Assembly (NCBI GenBank): GCA_937625935.1
Contig: OW569382.1
Location: 248,001 to 312,000 of the forward strand
Length of the DNA: 64,000 nt
Direction of reading: 5' to 3'
Source: Tetramitus jugosus
Lineage: Eukaryota > Heterolobosea > Eutetramitea > Acrasida > Vahlkampfiidae
Part shown: positions 18,574-29,515 of the stretch, in pieces
Numbering within the stretch: the stretch's first letter is position 1
Layout of the letters: each line of letters starts with the position of its first letter
The notes under the pieces: model-generated
What the model was told of the DNA's origin: nothing
Databases searched by the model: none
The model's input: only the letters and a program-made list of their open reading frames with translations
Made by a program: the position numbers and the translations under genes

Positions 18574-20667
18574 TCACATTGGAAAAATTTTATTCTTGTA
18601 GAAGGACGACCGCGGCTCTTCGACTTTGCGTTTGAATATGGGAATGGCCTTCTTTTGTGCTTCAGAATCAGCTCCTATCGCTTCAAGATCTAGAAGATAG
18701 GTCTTCATTTTTCCCTTTCCTTTGATATCTGTCATTCCTCTCTCTTCAAACGGAAATTTGCCATTCAATGAGGTATGAGTTGTTTCTGAAATGTGTAGGT
18801 GGCCTGTGAGACCGTGTGATTGCATTCTGGAAGCCACATTGACCGTGTCCCCAAATATGTCGTACACATATTTCGTAGTGCCTACGACACCAGCTACGAT
18901 TGGGCCACTGTTTATACCTATTCTAATGCCAATGCTCAGACCTAATTGTTCTCCAATGATTTTGGTGACATTGTACATGCCAAGGGCTTGCTTCACTGCT
19001 CGTTCTGCATGATCTGACACTTGTACAGGTGCTCCTGCCACGGCCATGAAAACATTACCAATGGTTTTAATCTTTTCGACACCTACCTGTGAGCATACAT
19101 GATCGAATCCAGAGAATATGGTGTTCAGGAGGCGAACCATCTCTGTGGATTCTGCATTGAAATTGTACAATCCAGACATGTCACTGAACAAAACTGACAC
19201 TTCTGATATTGTATCTGCGATTAACATTCGACTGATGATAGATTCACTCTCTGTCTTCACGTGATCTGCTCCCGAGTCGCTCGTAAGTGTGGACTCATCC
19301 ACCTTTTTTGCCTCTTTTAACCGCTCATAGATCACCTCAGGTAACATGTTAAATACTAACCTCTCACTCTTTTCCTTCTCCTCCTTCACTCCCTTCTGCA
19401 ATCCCTCAATACCATCCAACAATAGATTTACCTGCTTGGCCATATTCCCTAGCTCATCTCTCCCTTTCAACACGACTCTCTGTCCCACATTCATCGTTTT
19501 GGCTATACTCTTCACTTCTTTAATAAGTCGTAGAGTTCTGCTTATCACAGCTCTCTCGATGAAGAGGATAAAGGAAACAGAGACAAGAATACCTATTAAC
19601 ACTAGCGATCCAAACGCGAGCAAAATGGATTTGACTGACAACTTGTAGATATCTCTTTCAATGTCAGCTCTCCAGATTGCCACGGGTTTGCCGAAAACGT
19701 CAGACACTATATTATACGCAGCTATCCGGTTCACTGACAACTGTTCCTCCATACCCTCACTACAAACCCTATTCAGCTCTTTACCAGACTTGAGTACACC
19801 AATGTATGAAGGAGAACTATTCTTCCACTCAGGAGTCGTAACAGATACAGAGGATACTCGATGATTCCCTTTTTGAACGTGGCTCCACATTGGCGAAGAG
19901 TGATTATATGGTTGCATAGTTATACAAAATCTGTTTCTTGAAGCAATGTTTTGTAGTTGTAACTCTCTTAGGATGGTAGCCATACAAAATAATCCATAAG
20001 AGTTTCCAACCATAGCTCCAGCTTGTATTGGAGCACAAGAGATCATGAGAATATCATCGCTACAATTGATGTATCCGCCACTCCTCGTAGTAATATCCTC
20101 CACTCCTTTCAAGAGAGGATGATTGATGTCCAGATGTTGCAATTCAGACGGTGGAGTGAGAGGTGTGCTATCTATGGAATCATAAGAAGAATGAAACAGC
20201 AAAGTTCCATTCCGGGCATAGAACAGGGCATAATCCACTCGAATCACCTTCATGAACGCGTCGCCTAGATTGTCCACACTGAATGTCTGAGCTTGAGTCA
20301 TATTGTTGCTATAGTTGAAATCATCCAGCAATTGCATGGTATCATCCCATGCTGCTATCGGAAGAGCAGTAGCCAACAAACTTTCTAAATCATCATACAG
20401 GTTCCGTATCAATCGTTGTGATACATTATTTGCTTTAGATACTTCCAACTTTGAGAAACTCTTTGCAAACACACTAACAATCACTATTGCAAAGGCACAA
20501 AACATTACAAGAAAAAGAAAGACCAATACAGTCGTTGTCTTGACTCTCAGACTCATTAACCGTCTCATGAATCTCTTTCTGAATTTCTCGCTTCTGGTAG
20601 ACAAGGAACCGAAACTGGTACTCCAACTGTTACTCCCATTGGGATATGAGTGTGTGGTATCTTTCAT
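18574..20667 (-). CDS. CHASE4-HAMP membrane nucleotide cyclase, C2-like catalytic domain
   Basis: 697 residues in one exon. Membrane segment at about 43-68, then an extracellular CHASE4-type sensor with the family WDDT motif and N-glycosylation sites, a second membrane segment at about 340-362, a HAMP linker (RTLRLIKEVKSIAK...ELGNMAKQVN), a short coiled coil and a class III cyclase domain (about 485-670). Catalytic inspection: first metal Asp496 is present (FSDMSG); the second metal position is Asn538 (KTIGNVF instead of GDxF); the ATP-type Lys is present (EKIK); the transition-state residues Asn610 and Arg614 are present (TVNVASRM). This is the pattern of a C2 half. It probably needs a partner. 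Divergent from the paralogue starting 104 bp away. Confidence 0.9.
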   Translation of the reverse strand: MKDTTHSYPNGSNSWSTSFGSLSTRSEKFRKRFMRRLMSLRVKTTTVLVFLFLVMFCAFAIVIVSVFAKSFSKLEVSKANNVSQRLIRNLYDDLESLLATALPIAAWDDTMQLLDDFNYSNNMTQAQTFSVDNLGDAFMKVIRVDYALFYARNGTLLFHSSYDSIDSTPLTPPSELQHLDINHPLLKGVEDITTRSGGYINCSDDILMISCAPIQAGAMVGNSYGLFCMATILRELQLQNIASRNRFCITMQPYNHSSPMWSHVQKGNHRVSSVSVTTPEWKNSSPSYIGVLKSGKELNRVCSEGMEEQLSVNRIAAYNIVSDVFGKPVAIWRADIERDIYKLSVKSILLAFGSLVLIGILVSVSFILFIERAVISRTLRLIKEVKSIAKTMNVGQRVVLKGRDELGNMAKQVNLLLDGIEGLQKGVKEEKEKSERLVFNMLPEVIYERLKEAKKVDESTLTSDSGADHVKTESESIISRMLIADTISEVSVLFSDMSGLYNFNAESTEMVRLLNTIFSGFDHVCSQVGVEKIKTIGNVFMAVAGAPVQVSDHAERAVKQALGMYNVTKIIGEQLGLSIGIRIGINSGPIVAGVVGTTKYVYDIFGDTVNVASRMQSHGLTGHLHISETTHTSLNGKFPFEERGMTDIKGKGKMKTYLLDLEAIGADSEAQKKAIPIFKRKVEEPRSSFYKNKIFPM

Positions 20668-20771
20668 TTCTCGAGTTCTGTGATAGCGTAAATCATGAAA
20701 AGCCGTTGCCGGGTTTGTGGCGACATTTTGGAGGAAACATCCTCAAAAGGAAGAACACTCATTACACGAAA

Positions 20772-22816
20772 ATGAGCGACGAAGGAAGTATCATCGAGAA
20801 ACATATGACAGATAACGATGTAACTAATGAAGTTGAAAAAACTTCTTTCTTAAGAAGTATACGTTTCAAATCAATCATAGTTCTCGCAGTATTGCTCGTG
20901 TTAGTCTTCCTCGTATACTTGGCAATTATTCTAGGAATTTTTCCAAAGAGCTTTCAGGTGCTAGAGCATTCTCAATCAGGAGATACCATCATCAGAGTCC
21001 ATCGAGTTCTTTATGATGATCTTCGAAGTATTTTAAACGTTCTACTTCAGTACAGTCAATGGGATGGAACTCTGGAAGGTAAGAATTTTCCTCCCTTCTC
21101 TTTTCTTCATCTTGGAATACTCATCCCTTTGTGTCTACTCTAATAGTGATGGACAACTTTTCGAACTCTGCTGCCCATGATTATACGATGAACAACTTGA
21201 GTAACGAGTTCCTTAGTAGCGTGAGACTCGAATTTGCTATTGCCTATTTTCCTAATGGATCTTTAGCATTTGGTAGAGGCTATGATTATCTGAATGATAA
21301 GGACATCGAAATACCGCAAGAATTATCTCATTTGGAACCGGGAGTCCATCCGTTGATGATTAATACTTCTTATGCGGGTTCGAGAAGTGGAGGTTTACTA
21401 CATCTATCGGGTGGGAAAACACTAGCAGTAATAAGTGACCCTATTCAACAAACCATTTATGATGAGAATGGAAGAACGAACGGTCGGATGATATTTGCTA
21501 GAACTTTCAATTCTAATACAACAATGTTGGACTACGCCACCCGATCCAGAATATGTTTTTCAATGATCCCATATCAATCCAACGATTCTCGGTCTGTGCA
21601 ATTGAGAAGAGAGTCACTTGGAACCAAACCGGTTGTTGTAGACGTTTCTACTCCCCGGTGGAAAAACAATCGGGAATTCTTAATTGCACCACTCCATGAC
21701 ACTTCCAACAGGTATTGTTCGCCCACGGATTCAGAGAAAGGAAAACGAATCGCAAGTTACTCCCTGCTTCAAGATGTGTTTGGTGAACCAGTGTTATTCC
21801 TTCAATCTGACATCCCTCGAGATATAGTTAGATTAGAAATATCCAGCTTGTCCCTCGCGTTTGGAATGCTACTGCTCGTTATATGTATAGTTTCATTCGT
21901 CATCGCTCTATTCATTGAAATGGTTGTAGTCAAGCCTGTCACTGAATTAAATGGAAGGGTTAAGCAAATTGCAGCCAGGAGCGAAATGACTGATAGAGTA
22001 AAGGTAAAGAGCAGAGATGAACTTGGATCTCTGGCATTCGGTATAAACAGAATGTTAGACTCTCTGGAATTAGGTCACCAAGAACTGGAAAATCAGAGAG
22101 CTGAGAGCGAAAAACTACTCATGAACATGTTGCCAGAAGTTGTATCCAGAAAACTGAAAGCACAAGGACATTCACATCCATCATTTGTTGGAACTGTTGG
22201 TATTTCTGTGGAAGATAGTCTCTTGAACACTTACAATACCACTATTTTAATTGCCGAGTCCTTTCCCAACATTTCTGTCATTATCAGTGATATAGTAGGA
22301 TTCACTGCCCTTTCATCAAAAACAGAGTCACATAAGTTGGTATCCATATTGAACATGATGTTCTCTTCTTTTGACCAGGTATGTTCAAGAGTAGGAGTCG
22401 AAAAGATTAAGACTATTGGAGATGCATTTATGGCTGTCGCTGGAGCACCTATTCAAGTGGATGATCATGCTGATCGAGCTATAAAGCAAGCTCTAGGGAT
22501 GCTCGAGGTAATAGCTAGCATGAGAAAACAGTTGGATGTGGATGTTAACATTCGAGTAGGTATCAACAGTGGCCCCGCGGTTGCAGGTATCATTGGAACA
22601 ACAAAGTATGTCTATGATATTTTCGGAGATACTGTGACTGTAGCCTCGACAATGGAATCTCATAGTTTGCCTGGTTGTGTCCTTGTTTCGGAGTCAACTG
22701 TCTCCCTGGTTACAATACCCTATCCCTTTGAAAAGATGTCTCCTTTCCCAGTCAAAGACACAAAGGTGACAGGATATCTATTGAGACCGGAAGATATCTC
22801 CACAGTCAATGAGTGA
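20772..22816 (+). CDS. CHASE4-HAMP membrane nucleotide cyclase, C1-like catalytic domain
   Basis: Exons 20772-21078 and 21147-22816 join (GTAAGA...AATAG) to 658 residues. The domain order matches its neighbour: membrane segment at about 36-58, CHASE4-like sensor (SQWDGT), second membrane segment, HAMP, coiled coil and class III cyclase domain (about 475-650). Both metal-binding Asp residues are present (ISDIVGF Asp484; IGDAFMA Asp528) and the EKIK Lys is kept. The transition-state Asn and Arg are replaced by Thr600 and Thr604 (TVTVASTM). This is the C1-half pattern, as in the DVTLANVM of animal C1 domains. A homodimer would lack the phosphate-stabilising pair. The intron falls within the sensor region. 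Confidence 0.9.
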
Positions 22817-22926
22817 ATGGTGGCTCGTCAATGAAAAAGTGAATATTTATGGTTTTGTATTTACATGATCCTGAGTTTGATTATTTTAACCTAAGGTTCT
22901 TCCGATCCAGAATAACTCCTTAGAAG

Positions 22927-24000
22927 TTACTGAAGCAATCGTGCAACAGCTTTTGAAATGTCTCCCTTGAACTTGTCCAACCACTTCTTATTTTGTTCAA
23001 CATTGTCGAATCCCATGGCAACTAACGAGTCCAACGCATTTTGGAACTGATACTCTGGAATGACTGGAACAGGGGCTGGTGTTGGTGTTGGTTCTTCTTC
23101 GTCCATGACAATGTTACAAATCATGTCTGAATTGAATTCTCGAGCCAAGGGATTCAAAATTTCAAATTCTTCATCATCTTCTTGCTCCTCCTCCCAATCA
23201 TCTTCCATCAACTCACTAGAATCTGAAGAAGATAATGATGAAGTGTCAGAACCTGAGCTAGATTCTGTATCGACATGAATAACATCAATTTCCTTGGTTT
23301 CAATGGTGAATGGTATGAAATCTGTGATTTTGGTTTGTCTCCAGTCATAGTCACTCGTGCTAATTTCATCCATTTCTTGGGGACTCAATTCTTGATCTTC
23401 CGAGACGACTGTCTCTTCCTGCTCGTTCAGAGGAGTTTGAAGGACGAATTCCGAGATTCCAGTCACGACCTGTCCCAAGGAATTTTCAATGTCTTTGGAG
23501 GTTTCCTTCACCCAAGACATTCCCCTTTCAATTTCTTCACTGTCTTCAATTTGTCTCTGCAAACCGTTCAAAGCTTCACTTGTCTCTTGCATCAGAGTGT
23601 TCAATGCTTGAGATGTTTGTTGGATAATGGTGGAGACGGTGGCCGAATAATCCACGTTTTGCTTTCTTTGATTGAATGCCTTACTTCTGACAGTGAATTT
23701 CATGGTGTGATGAAAGTTGGACATGTACAGTTTTCTTTGTTCTTCGACGGCATCTCTCCACTCTGTCTCAGAAGCAATGGTTACCCAGTCATGTTCTCTG
23801 TCACAATAGGAAATGTGAATGTCAAGTGGCTCTGTCAGGAATTGACTCAATGATAAGTCTTGTTCAGTTGTGTTTTCGCATTGAAGATCTCTGATCATGA
23901 GTTGGAATTCGAGGAAACTGATTTCAGGATCGATTCGATTTCTTCGAACGGAGCGTTCAGGTTGAAAGTAAATCTTAATTGGTAGTAGAGTTCCGTCCAT
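22927..24000 (-). CDS. PB1-UBA protein resembling p62/NBR1 autophagy receptors
   Basis: The protein has 357 residues. Residues 5-108 look like a PB1 domain. The basic face is LPIKIYF plus Arg18-20, and the acidic OPCA loop is SYCDREHDWVTIASETEW, so the domain could polymerise. The C-terminal 40 residues (318-357) are a UBA domain (LDSLVAMGFDNVEQNKKWL...ISKAVARLLQ), closest in style to NBR1. Between them is a Ser/acidic linker with DDEEFEIL (276-282), a good LC3-interacting-region pattern (acidic residues, then F-x-x-L). ZZ and FW domains of p62/NBR1 are missing. A role in selective autophagy is inferred from this layout. Confidence 0.75.
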   Translation of the reverse strand: MDGTLLPIKIYFQPERSVRRNRIDPEISFLEFQLMIRDLQCENTTEQDLSLSQFLTEPLDIHISYCDREHDWVTIASETEWRDAVEEQRKLYMSNFHHTMKFTVRSKAFNQRKQNVDYSATVSTIIQQTSQALNTLMQETSEALNGLQRQIEDSEEIERGMSWVKETSKDIENSLGQVVTGISEFVLQTPLNEQEETVVSEDQELSPQEMDEISTSDYDWRQTKITDFIPFTIETKEIDVIHVDTESSSGSDTSSLSSSDSSELMEDDWEEEQEDDEEFEILNPLAREFNSDMICNIVMDEEEPTPTPAPVPVIPEYQFQNALDSLVAMGFDNVEQNKKWLDKFKGDISKAVARLLQ

Positions 24001-24323
24001 TGTTCTTTGTGGTAGGTGAGTTCTTCTGTTTCTGTTGTTGATGTAAGTATTGTTGTTTTTTGGTTCCTTCTGATCACATATGATCCGCTCTGGCTATTAA
24101 ATGGCTTTGGGTTTGAACGATTGGCAGGTGTCTGAATCGAGGTTGTTCATGCCATTTTTATGGAGGAACAAAAAACCAAGTGCCCAAAACCAAAACAGCA
24201 TGATCAGCAGGGATAAAAAATACTTGTCTGGTTGACTTTCTGGAATTGTTTATGAAGGAACCAAAATACTCTGTTTAGTATTCCATAGTAATGAACAGAA
24301 TTCTCAAGGTGCAATCTTGTTAT
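24001..24323. other. intergenic
   Basis: 323 bp between the PB1-UBA start and the stop of the exonuclease-ATPase gene. I see no gene, repeat or strong structure; it must hold the PB1-UBA promoter. Confidence 0.4.
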
Positions 24324-27219
24324 TTATTTGATTTGTGGGGCAAGTGGATCCACTGTTTCAATTCTCTTTGTCATGACAGACGTCTCTGGATCGAATGATC
24401 TCAGTTCATACTGATAACTCTTTCCTGCAAGAATCTTCTTGACCACAGATGAAATATCTCGATAAACCTTCCAACTGTTGAGATCCTCTTTGGATAGTTC
24501 GATAATATTTTCGAAGATAGGAGTGTCCTTCATCTGCGTGTGCACCTTCTTGTTGTCATGCTGTAATGCAGCAGCATCTCCAATAATGACTGTCTCCACT
24601 CCTCCCAATAGATTACAAAGAATTGGATTCTTCATTATGGATTGCATGTTACCATGAGCTGACGCACACAAGACCACTCCTCTTTGAGCTATTGTTCTTG
24701 CAGTCAAAACTTCTTTGCTTGTTCCAATCTCGTCAATTACAATGACGTCTGGAGTATGGTTCTGAACCGCTTGAATCATCACTTCCTGTTGCATACGAAT
24801 ATCAGGCACTTGCATTCTTCTGGCTTTCCCGATTGCTTGATGAGGAGTGTCTCCAAATCCGCCAATTTCACATGAAGTATCCACAATCATCACTCGATCC
24901 TTTTCAGACATGACTCTTGCAATGTCTCTCATTATCGTAGTCTTTCATTCCAAGCAAAGAGTTAGTGGTGGGATACAAATAAGAAACACATCAGTTGTTG
25001 AACAATAGATAACAAACCTTGCCTGTACCAGGATGTCCAAGAAGTAGAATGGATTGAGTCTTATCAGTAATATCGCTCAGACGATCAGCGATATTCATGA
25101 CAGCTCTTCCTACTCTAAGAGTTAAACCATTGATTTCTCCTCCTCTATTCTTCATGGAACTGATGCGGTGAAGCGTTCCATCGATTCCAGATCTGTTGTC
25201 ACCTCCAAATTCCAGTTGTTCAGCCACATGATTTATATGTTCGAATGTCACCTTTCCGAAAGACATTCTCTTGCCTCTGTAATAGAATACCTCGTAAGGT
25301 CTGTGAACATCCATTGCAATCTCCACAATTTCCTCTACAGAGAAATCAGCAGGCAGACCATTTATGTAATCCCTAATCTCTTCAGGCATCAGATCCAATA
25401 ATTGATCAACTTCATCCACAACCATTGGTTCAGTGCATTGTTGAATCAAAACAGTCTCAGTTGTCACAGAGTTGGATTGTGGAACTAGAATGGGATTGGA
25501 TTCTGATACAACGACGGGATTGGTTTGTGGAATCGCGACAGGGATAATCTTTGGAATTCCAACATTTGCAACCAATTTTTCAAAATGCATTGTATATGCG
25601 TCGATCTCATCATTCATTTCTTCCATTCGAGATTTGTCGACCTCAGAGAGCATAGTTCTAGCGAGCACTACCAACGAAATTACATCCTGAGCGGCATACA
25701 TCTTCATGAGGGGAGTCAGTGGTCTTACTCTCCAGTATGTTCGATTTAACTGGAAGAAAGGTTTAATTTGCTTCTTGTAAGGATTTCCTAGTCCATATTT
25801 CTCGCAGAGTGTGGTAAAACAGATTCTCTTTTTCCCATTCGTGCCGACAAATTTGTTCATTACTTGTGTGTCTAGGACTCCTCTGAGTCTGATGTTATAC
25901 TGATGATAGAGCACACAACTGTCCTGCCTACAATCATGAAATATTTTAATCTTCTTCTCATTCTCGAACCACTCCTTGAGGAGCAACGTAACTTCCGCCT
26001 TTACAGGATTGGAGTCAAGCATATCAAAGAGGAATTGATTGGTCTCACATCCAATCTGTACCAAACACAATTGGCCGCTTTTTCCCAAACCTTCCCCCTC
26101 ACAATCCACCGCTATGGTATCAGAATTAGAAATAATATGTCTAGCATAAGCCAACGACGAGTTATCATCGACCAAGGTCACAGAGTCAAGTTCAACGACT
26201 GGAACGCTACTCTTAGGGATAGGATTCACTGGTGAAACTACCATAGGGTAACTGTTGATTTGTGGAGCGACTACAACAGGAGTCTCAATGATAAGCTTCT
26301 TCTTTTCTGATAACCTCTCAAAATGCATAACGTATGAGTTGATCGCGTCATTCATCTCCTTGATTCGAGGCAATTCCACGCTTTTCAACATAGTGTTGTA
26401 CAGCTTTACCAACGGTTTCACATCATGAGAAGCATACATCTTCATAAGTGGAGTCAGTGGTCTGATTCTCCAGTATGGTTGATTTCCTCTGAAGAATGGT
26501 TGTACTAGTTTCTTGTAAGGATTTTCTTGTAGTCCATACTTTTCACATAGTTCACAAAAGCCGATTTGGTTGTTTTGGTTCTCAATAAATGCGTGCATAA
26601 CCTGTGTATCCTGTACACCTTTGAGTGTAATATTGTATTGGTAATACAATGCACTGCTGTCCTGTCTACAATCATGGAACACTTTGATTTTTTTCTCATC
26701 CTCGAACCACTTCTTGAGTAGAACTGTAATTTCTTCTTTCATCGGATTGGAATCCAGCATGTCAAACAAGAATTGCTTCTTTCCGCATCCAATCTGGACC
26801 AGGCACAATTGGCCAGTTTCACCCAAATTTTGACCCTCGCAATCCACGGAAATTATGTGGGCACTACCGATACCTTGACTAGCAAGTGCCAAAGAAGTGC
26901 CATCTTCTACCACGATCACAGACTCAGGTACAACTATATTACGGCTCAACTTAGTTAGATCCTTTATGAATTCTTTAGCTTCCTCCTTCAATAAGGTTAC
27001 ACGTTGGATTGCACCGTTTTCGTTACACACTGTCTGTACGAATGAATACTTCTTAATTTGTCTTCTTATTCCTCCAACTGGATATCCTTGGAGTACTAAT
27101 CCCTGTTTTATCTGGGAAATTGTTAGACTTGGTTTCTTTTTGAGCATGTTGATAAGGGCTTCTTCTCTTGTAATAACAGCAGTCGCTCGCTCATTATTCT
27201 TGGATGTTGATTGTGACAT
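24324..27219 (-). CDS. tandem DnaQ-like 3'-5' exonuclease fused to Ycf45/SpoIIIAA-type ATPase
   Basis: Exons 27219-25018 and 24941-24324 give 939 residues; the 76-bp intron (GTTTGT...GAAAG) splits the Walker A motif, which is restored as GHPGTGKTT (about 728-736). Residues 20-80 may be a small helical N domain. Two repeated exonuclease domains follow (about 118-280 and 366-525), each with DEDD-type residues: Asp126/Glu128, Asp183 and Asp266, then Asp372/Glu374, Asp429 and Asp512. The region 605-935 is colinear with Ycf45/SPD1 and bacterial SpoIIIAA: MPEEIRDYINGLP, EFGGDNRSGIDGTLHRIS, VDTSCEIGGFGD, IGKARRMQVP, and Walker B VIVIDEIGT. The R3H domain of Ycf45 is not seen. A role in organellar or nuclear nucleic acid processing is inferred. 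Confidence 0.88.
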
Positions 27220-27466
27220 ATCTTCTTGTTGATAGGCAATTCTAATAAGTTAGTTGTTTGGTTTTTGTTGTTCTTGCAAAGTGTCAGTCTGATCCCACAA
27301 AGTTCTAAAAAGACCATTTTCCAAGGACCTTCCTTCAAATTTTGTTCCGCTTGATGTTCTTCCTTGACTTTTTACCGCCAAAGAAGCGAGAATTCTGTCC
27401 GACAATAAAATAAATCCGAGGAACAATAGAATATTTTCCGGCAACAACCAGTGGAAAATCAAAAGC

Positions 27467-28531
27467 ATGGGTGCTCACTTTGAACGTCTCGGTCAAGCCA
27501 CTCCATTCTATGGTGATCAAGTCACAGTACAACAAGTATCCATCCAAATCCCAAACTGTTCCCATGTTGCTGCTCAACTCTACACTGTAGTCAACAACTC
27601 TGACAATCTAAATTTAGCTCTGGCAGTGCATGGCTGGATGGACAACTCTGGTTCTTTTGTTCCCCTGTTGAAACACTTGCTACCCATGCTGGACAGTCGT
27701 GTATTCAAGTATGTGCTCGCCATTGATATGCCAGGCTGTGGTCAAAGCACCAATAAGGGCACTGTTTCTTATCCTGTCATTGAGTCCGTGTATGACTTGT
27801 TGCAGGTGTTGAATGTGAGTTTGAATGGATTGGGTATCTCTGGTAGACGACTGCCATCGGAGGTTACCTATCTGGGGCATTCTCTTGGAGGTGGTCATGG
27901 CTATATTCTCAGTAGTCTATTTCCTGATCGAATTCATCGATTGATCACTATTGATGCACTGGGATACTTTACGGATGATGAAGAAAGGTTGCCTGATCTG
28001 TTGAAGGAAGCTCTACAGAAGAGAGAAGAGTTTGATGAAAAGATGAACATTTTGTCTCACAATACAAGCATTGCGAGACGTCAATTGTGTGACACAAAAG
28101 AGGAATTGATTCAGAGACTTCACAAGAGATACAAGCACGGATTGACCATTGAATCAGCTCGATATCTCACAGAAAGAGGATCAGAGCTCGTCGAAATTGA
28201 AGGTAGGAAGGGCTGGAGACTTACATATGATCCAAAGCATACGGCCATGAGTCTGTTTCGCATGTCTGATCAAGCTCTGTTCCAATTCCTGGGTCGCCTA
28301 ACGAATGTGCCCATTTTGACCTTGTGGCCCGAATCCAGTGGATGGCCATTCCAAGATAGAATCGACACCACCAAGAGACGACGATTCATGCAACAAGTGA
28401 ATCCAAGATACAAGGAAGTGTTTGTCGCAGGAACAAGCGGACATCACTTCCACATGGACTATCCAAAGGAAACTGCACTGACCATTGCTTCCTATCTACA
28501 GGAACAAACATCTCTGCGATCCAAGCTCTAA
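27467..28531 (+). CDS. alpha/beta hydrolase, serine hydrolase-like (SERHL type)
   Basis: The protein has 354 residues with start MGAHFERLGQ. The oxyanion region is LAVHGWMDNSGSF, the nucleophile elbow is GHSLGGG (Ser in G-x-S-x-G), and GTSGHHFHMDYP near the C terminus supplies the catalytic His, with MPGCGQS and FPDRIHRLITID as fold landmarks. The HGWMDNSGSF start and the overall length fit the serine hydrolase-like protein (SERHL) group. The substrate is unknown. No signal peptide. Divergent from the exonuclease-ATPase gene. Confidence 0.85.
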   Translation: MGAHFERLGQATPFYGDQVTVQQVSIQIPNCSHVAAQLYTVVNNSDNLNLALAVHGWMDNSGSFVPLLKHLLPMLDSRVFKYVLAIDMPGCGQSTNKGTVSYPVIESVYDLLQVLNVSLNGLGISGRRLPSEVTYLGHSLGGGHGYILSSLFPDRIHRLITIDALGYFTDDEERLPDLLKEALQKREEFDEKMNILSHNTSIARRQLCDTKEELIQRLHKRYKHGLTIESARYLTERGSELVEIEGRKGWRLTYDPKHTAMSLFRMSDQALFQFLGRLTNVPILTLWPESSGWPFQDRIDTTKRRRFMQQVNPRYKEVFVAGTSGHHFHMDYPKETALTIASYLQEQTSLRSKL

Positions 28532-28693
28532 TCCTCACTTTTAACAACAAAAATTCACAGTGATCATTGCTCGCTCTCACTTTTCGGTTTTTATTTACTT
28601 TAAGGAGTTTGTGCATTCTTTTACAACAAACTTGATTGAATCAAAATGGAGAGACAAGAGCACATTCACACCAACACACATTAACACAATTCA

Positions 28694-29515
28694 TCATCGA
28701 TGATTTGGAAAAAATCTTCTCATCAAAGCTTCTTGATCTCTCTTTGCTGGATCTTCAACTTCAGGATACAATTGATTCCTTGATTGTTGTTGCACTTGTT
28801 GTTGCTGCTGTACTTGCGATTGTTGCTGTTGCTGTTGCTGTTGTTGCTGTTGCTGTTGTTGATAGGGCAATCGATACGTCTCTGGATTACGTGGCGTGTT
28901 TTTGCCTAGTCCCTGTATCATTCTTTGATTTTCATATTGTTGTCTCACTTGTTGCAATTTTTGTTGTTGTTGTTGTTGATAAATAAAGCTATTATTATTA
29001 TTATTGTTATTATGATTGTTATTGGCACTAGGAGTAGCTACAGCTGTCAGAGGACTCGACACGGTGTGTAATTGTCCGCCCATACTGGTCGGAGAGGAGA
29101 ATTGTTGTGGTGGTTGTTGATAATGTTGTTGATGAGAAACAACAGGAGGAGAGGGCAATGGCTTTCCATGACTATCAAACATGGGAGGTGCTGATGGTGA
29201 GTGATTGTTGTTCAAGTGATAAGTGTCGGTTGGAGTGCTCGTAGTTGTTGTTGTTGTTGGTTGCTTTGTTGGAGGTTGTTTTTGAAACAAAAAATAATTA
29301 CTATTGTTGTTATTGTTGCCAACATGGTGGATATGGTTGTTCATGATGGTTGGTTTTTCAGGTTCAATGGGACAAAAATACATGTAATCGTCGTCATTGA
29401 GGAGTGAGGCAGGTGGTGGACCAGGATCATTGATACTCGTTATATTGTTATCATTGTTATTGTTATTATTGTTATTATTGTTGTTGTTATGATTATTGGA
29501 TGGTATCGAAATCAT
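28694..29515 (-). CDS. uncharacterised poly-Gln/poly-Asn protein
   Basis: The protein has 273 residues, starting MISIPSNNHN. Most of it is low-complexity: an Asn run at 8-25, a Thr/Pro region, another Asn run, and long Gln runs at about 175-250. The ends look constrained: LNDDDYMYFCPIEPEKPT near residue 45 and the tail EVEDPAKRDQEALMRRFFPN. No family recognised. The long hydrophobic frame on the opposite strand is the antisense of the Gln runs. Confidence 0.55.
   Translation of the reverse strand: MISIPSNNHNNNNNNNNNNNNDNNITSINDPGPPPASLLNDDDYMYFCPIEPEKPTIMNNHIHHVGNNNNNSNYFLFQKQPPTKQPTTTTTTSTPTDTYHLNNNHSPSAPPMFDSHGKPLPSPPVVSHQQHYQQPPQQFSSPTSMGGQLHTVSSPLTAVATPSANNNHNNNNNNNSFIYQQQQQQKLQQVRQQYENQRMIQGLGKNTPRNPETYRLPYQQQQQQQQQQQQQQSQVQQQQQVQQQSRNQLYPEVEDPAKRDQEALMRRFFPNHR

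Noticed and set aside
28636-28986. Long Val/Ala/Leu-rich open frame on the plus strand
   Set aside because: It is the antisense of the poly-Gln tract of the minus-strand gene; repeated GTT-GCT codons produce it.
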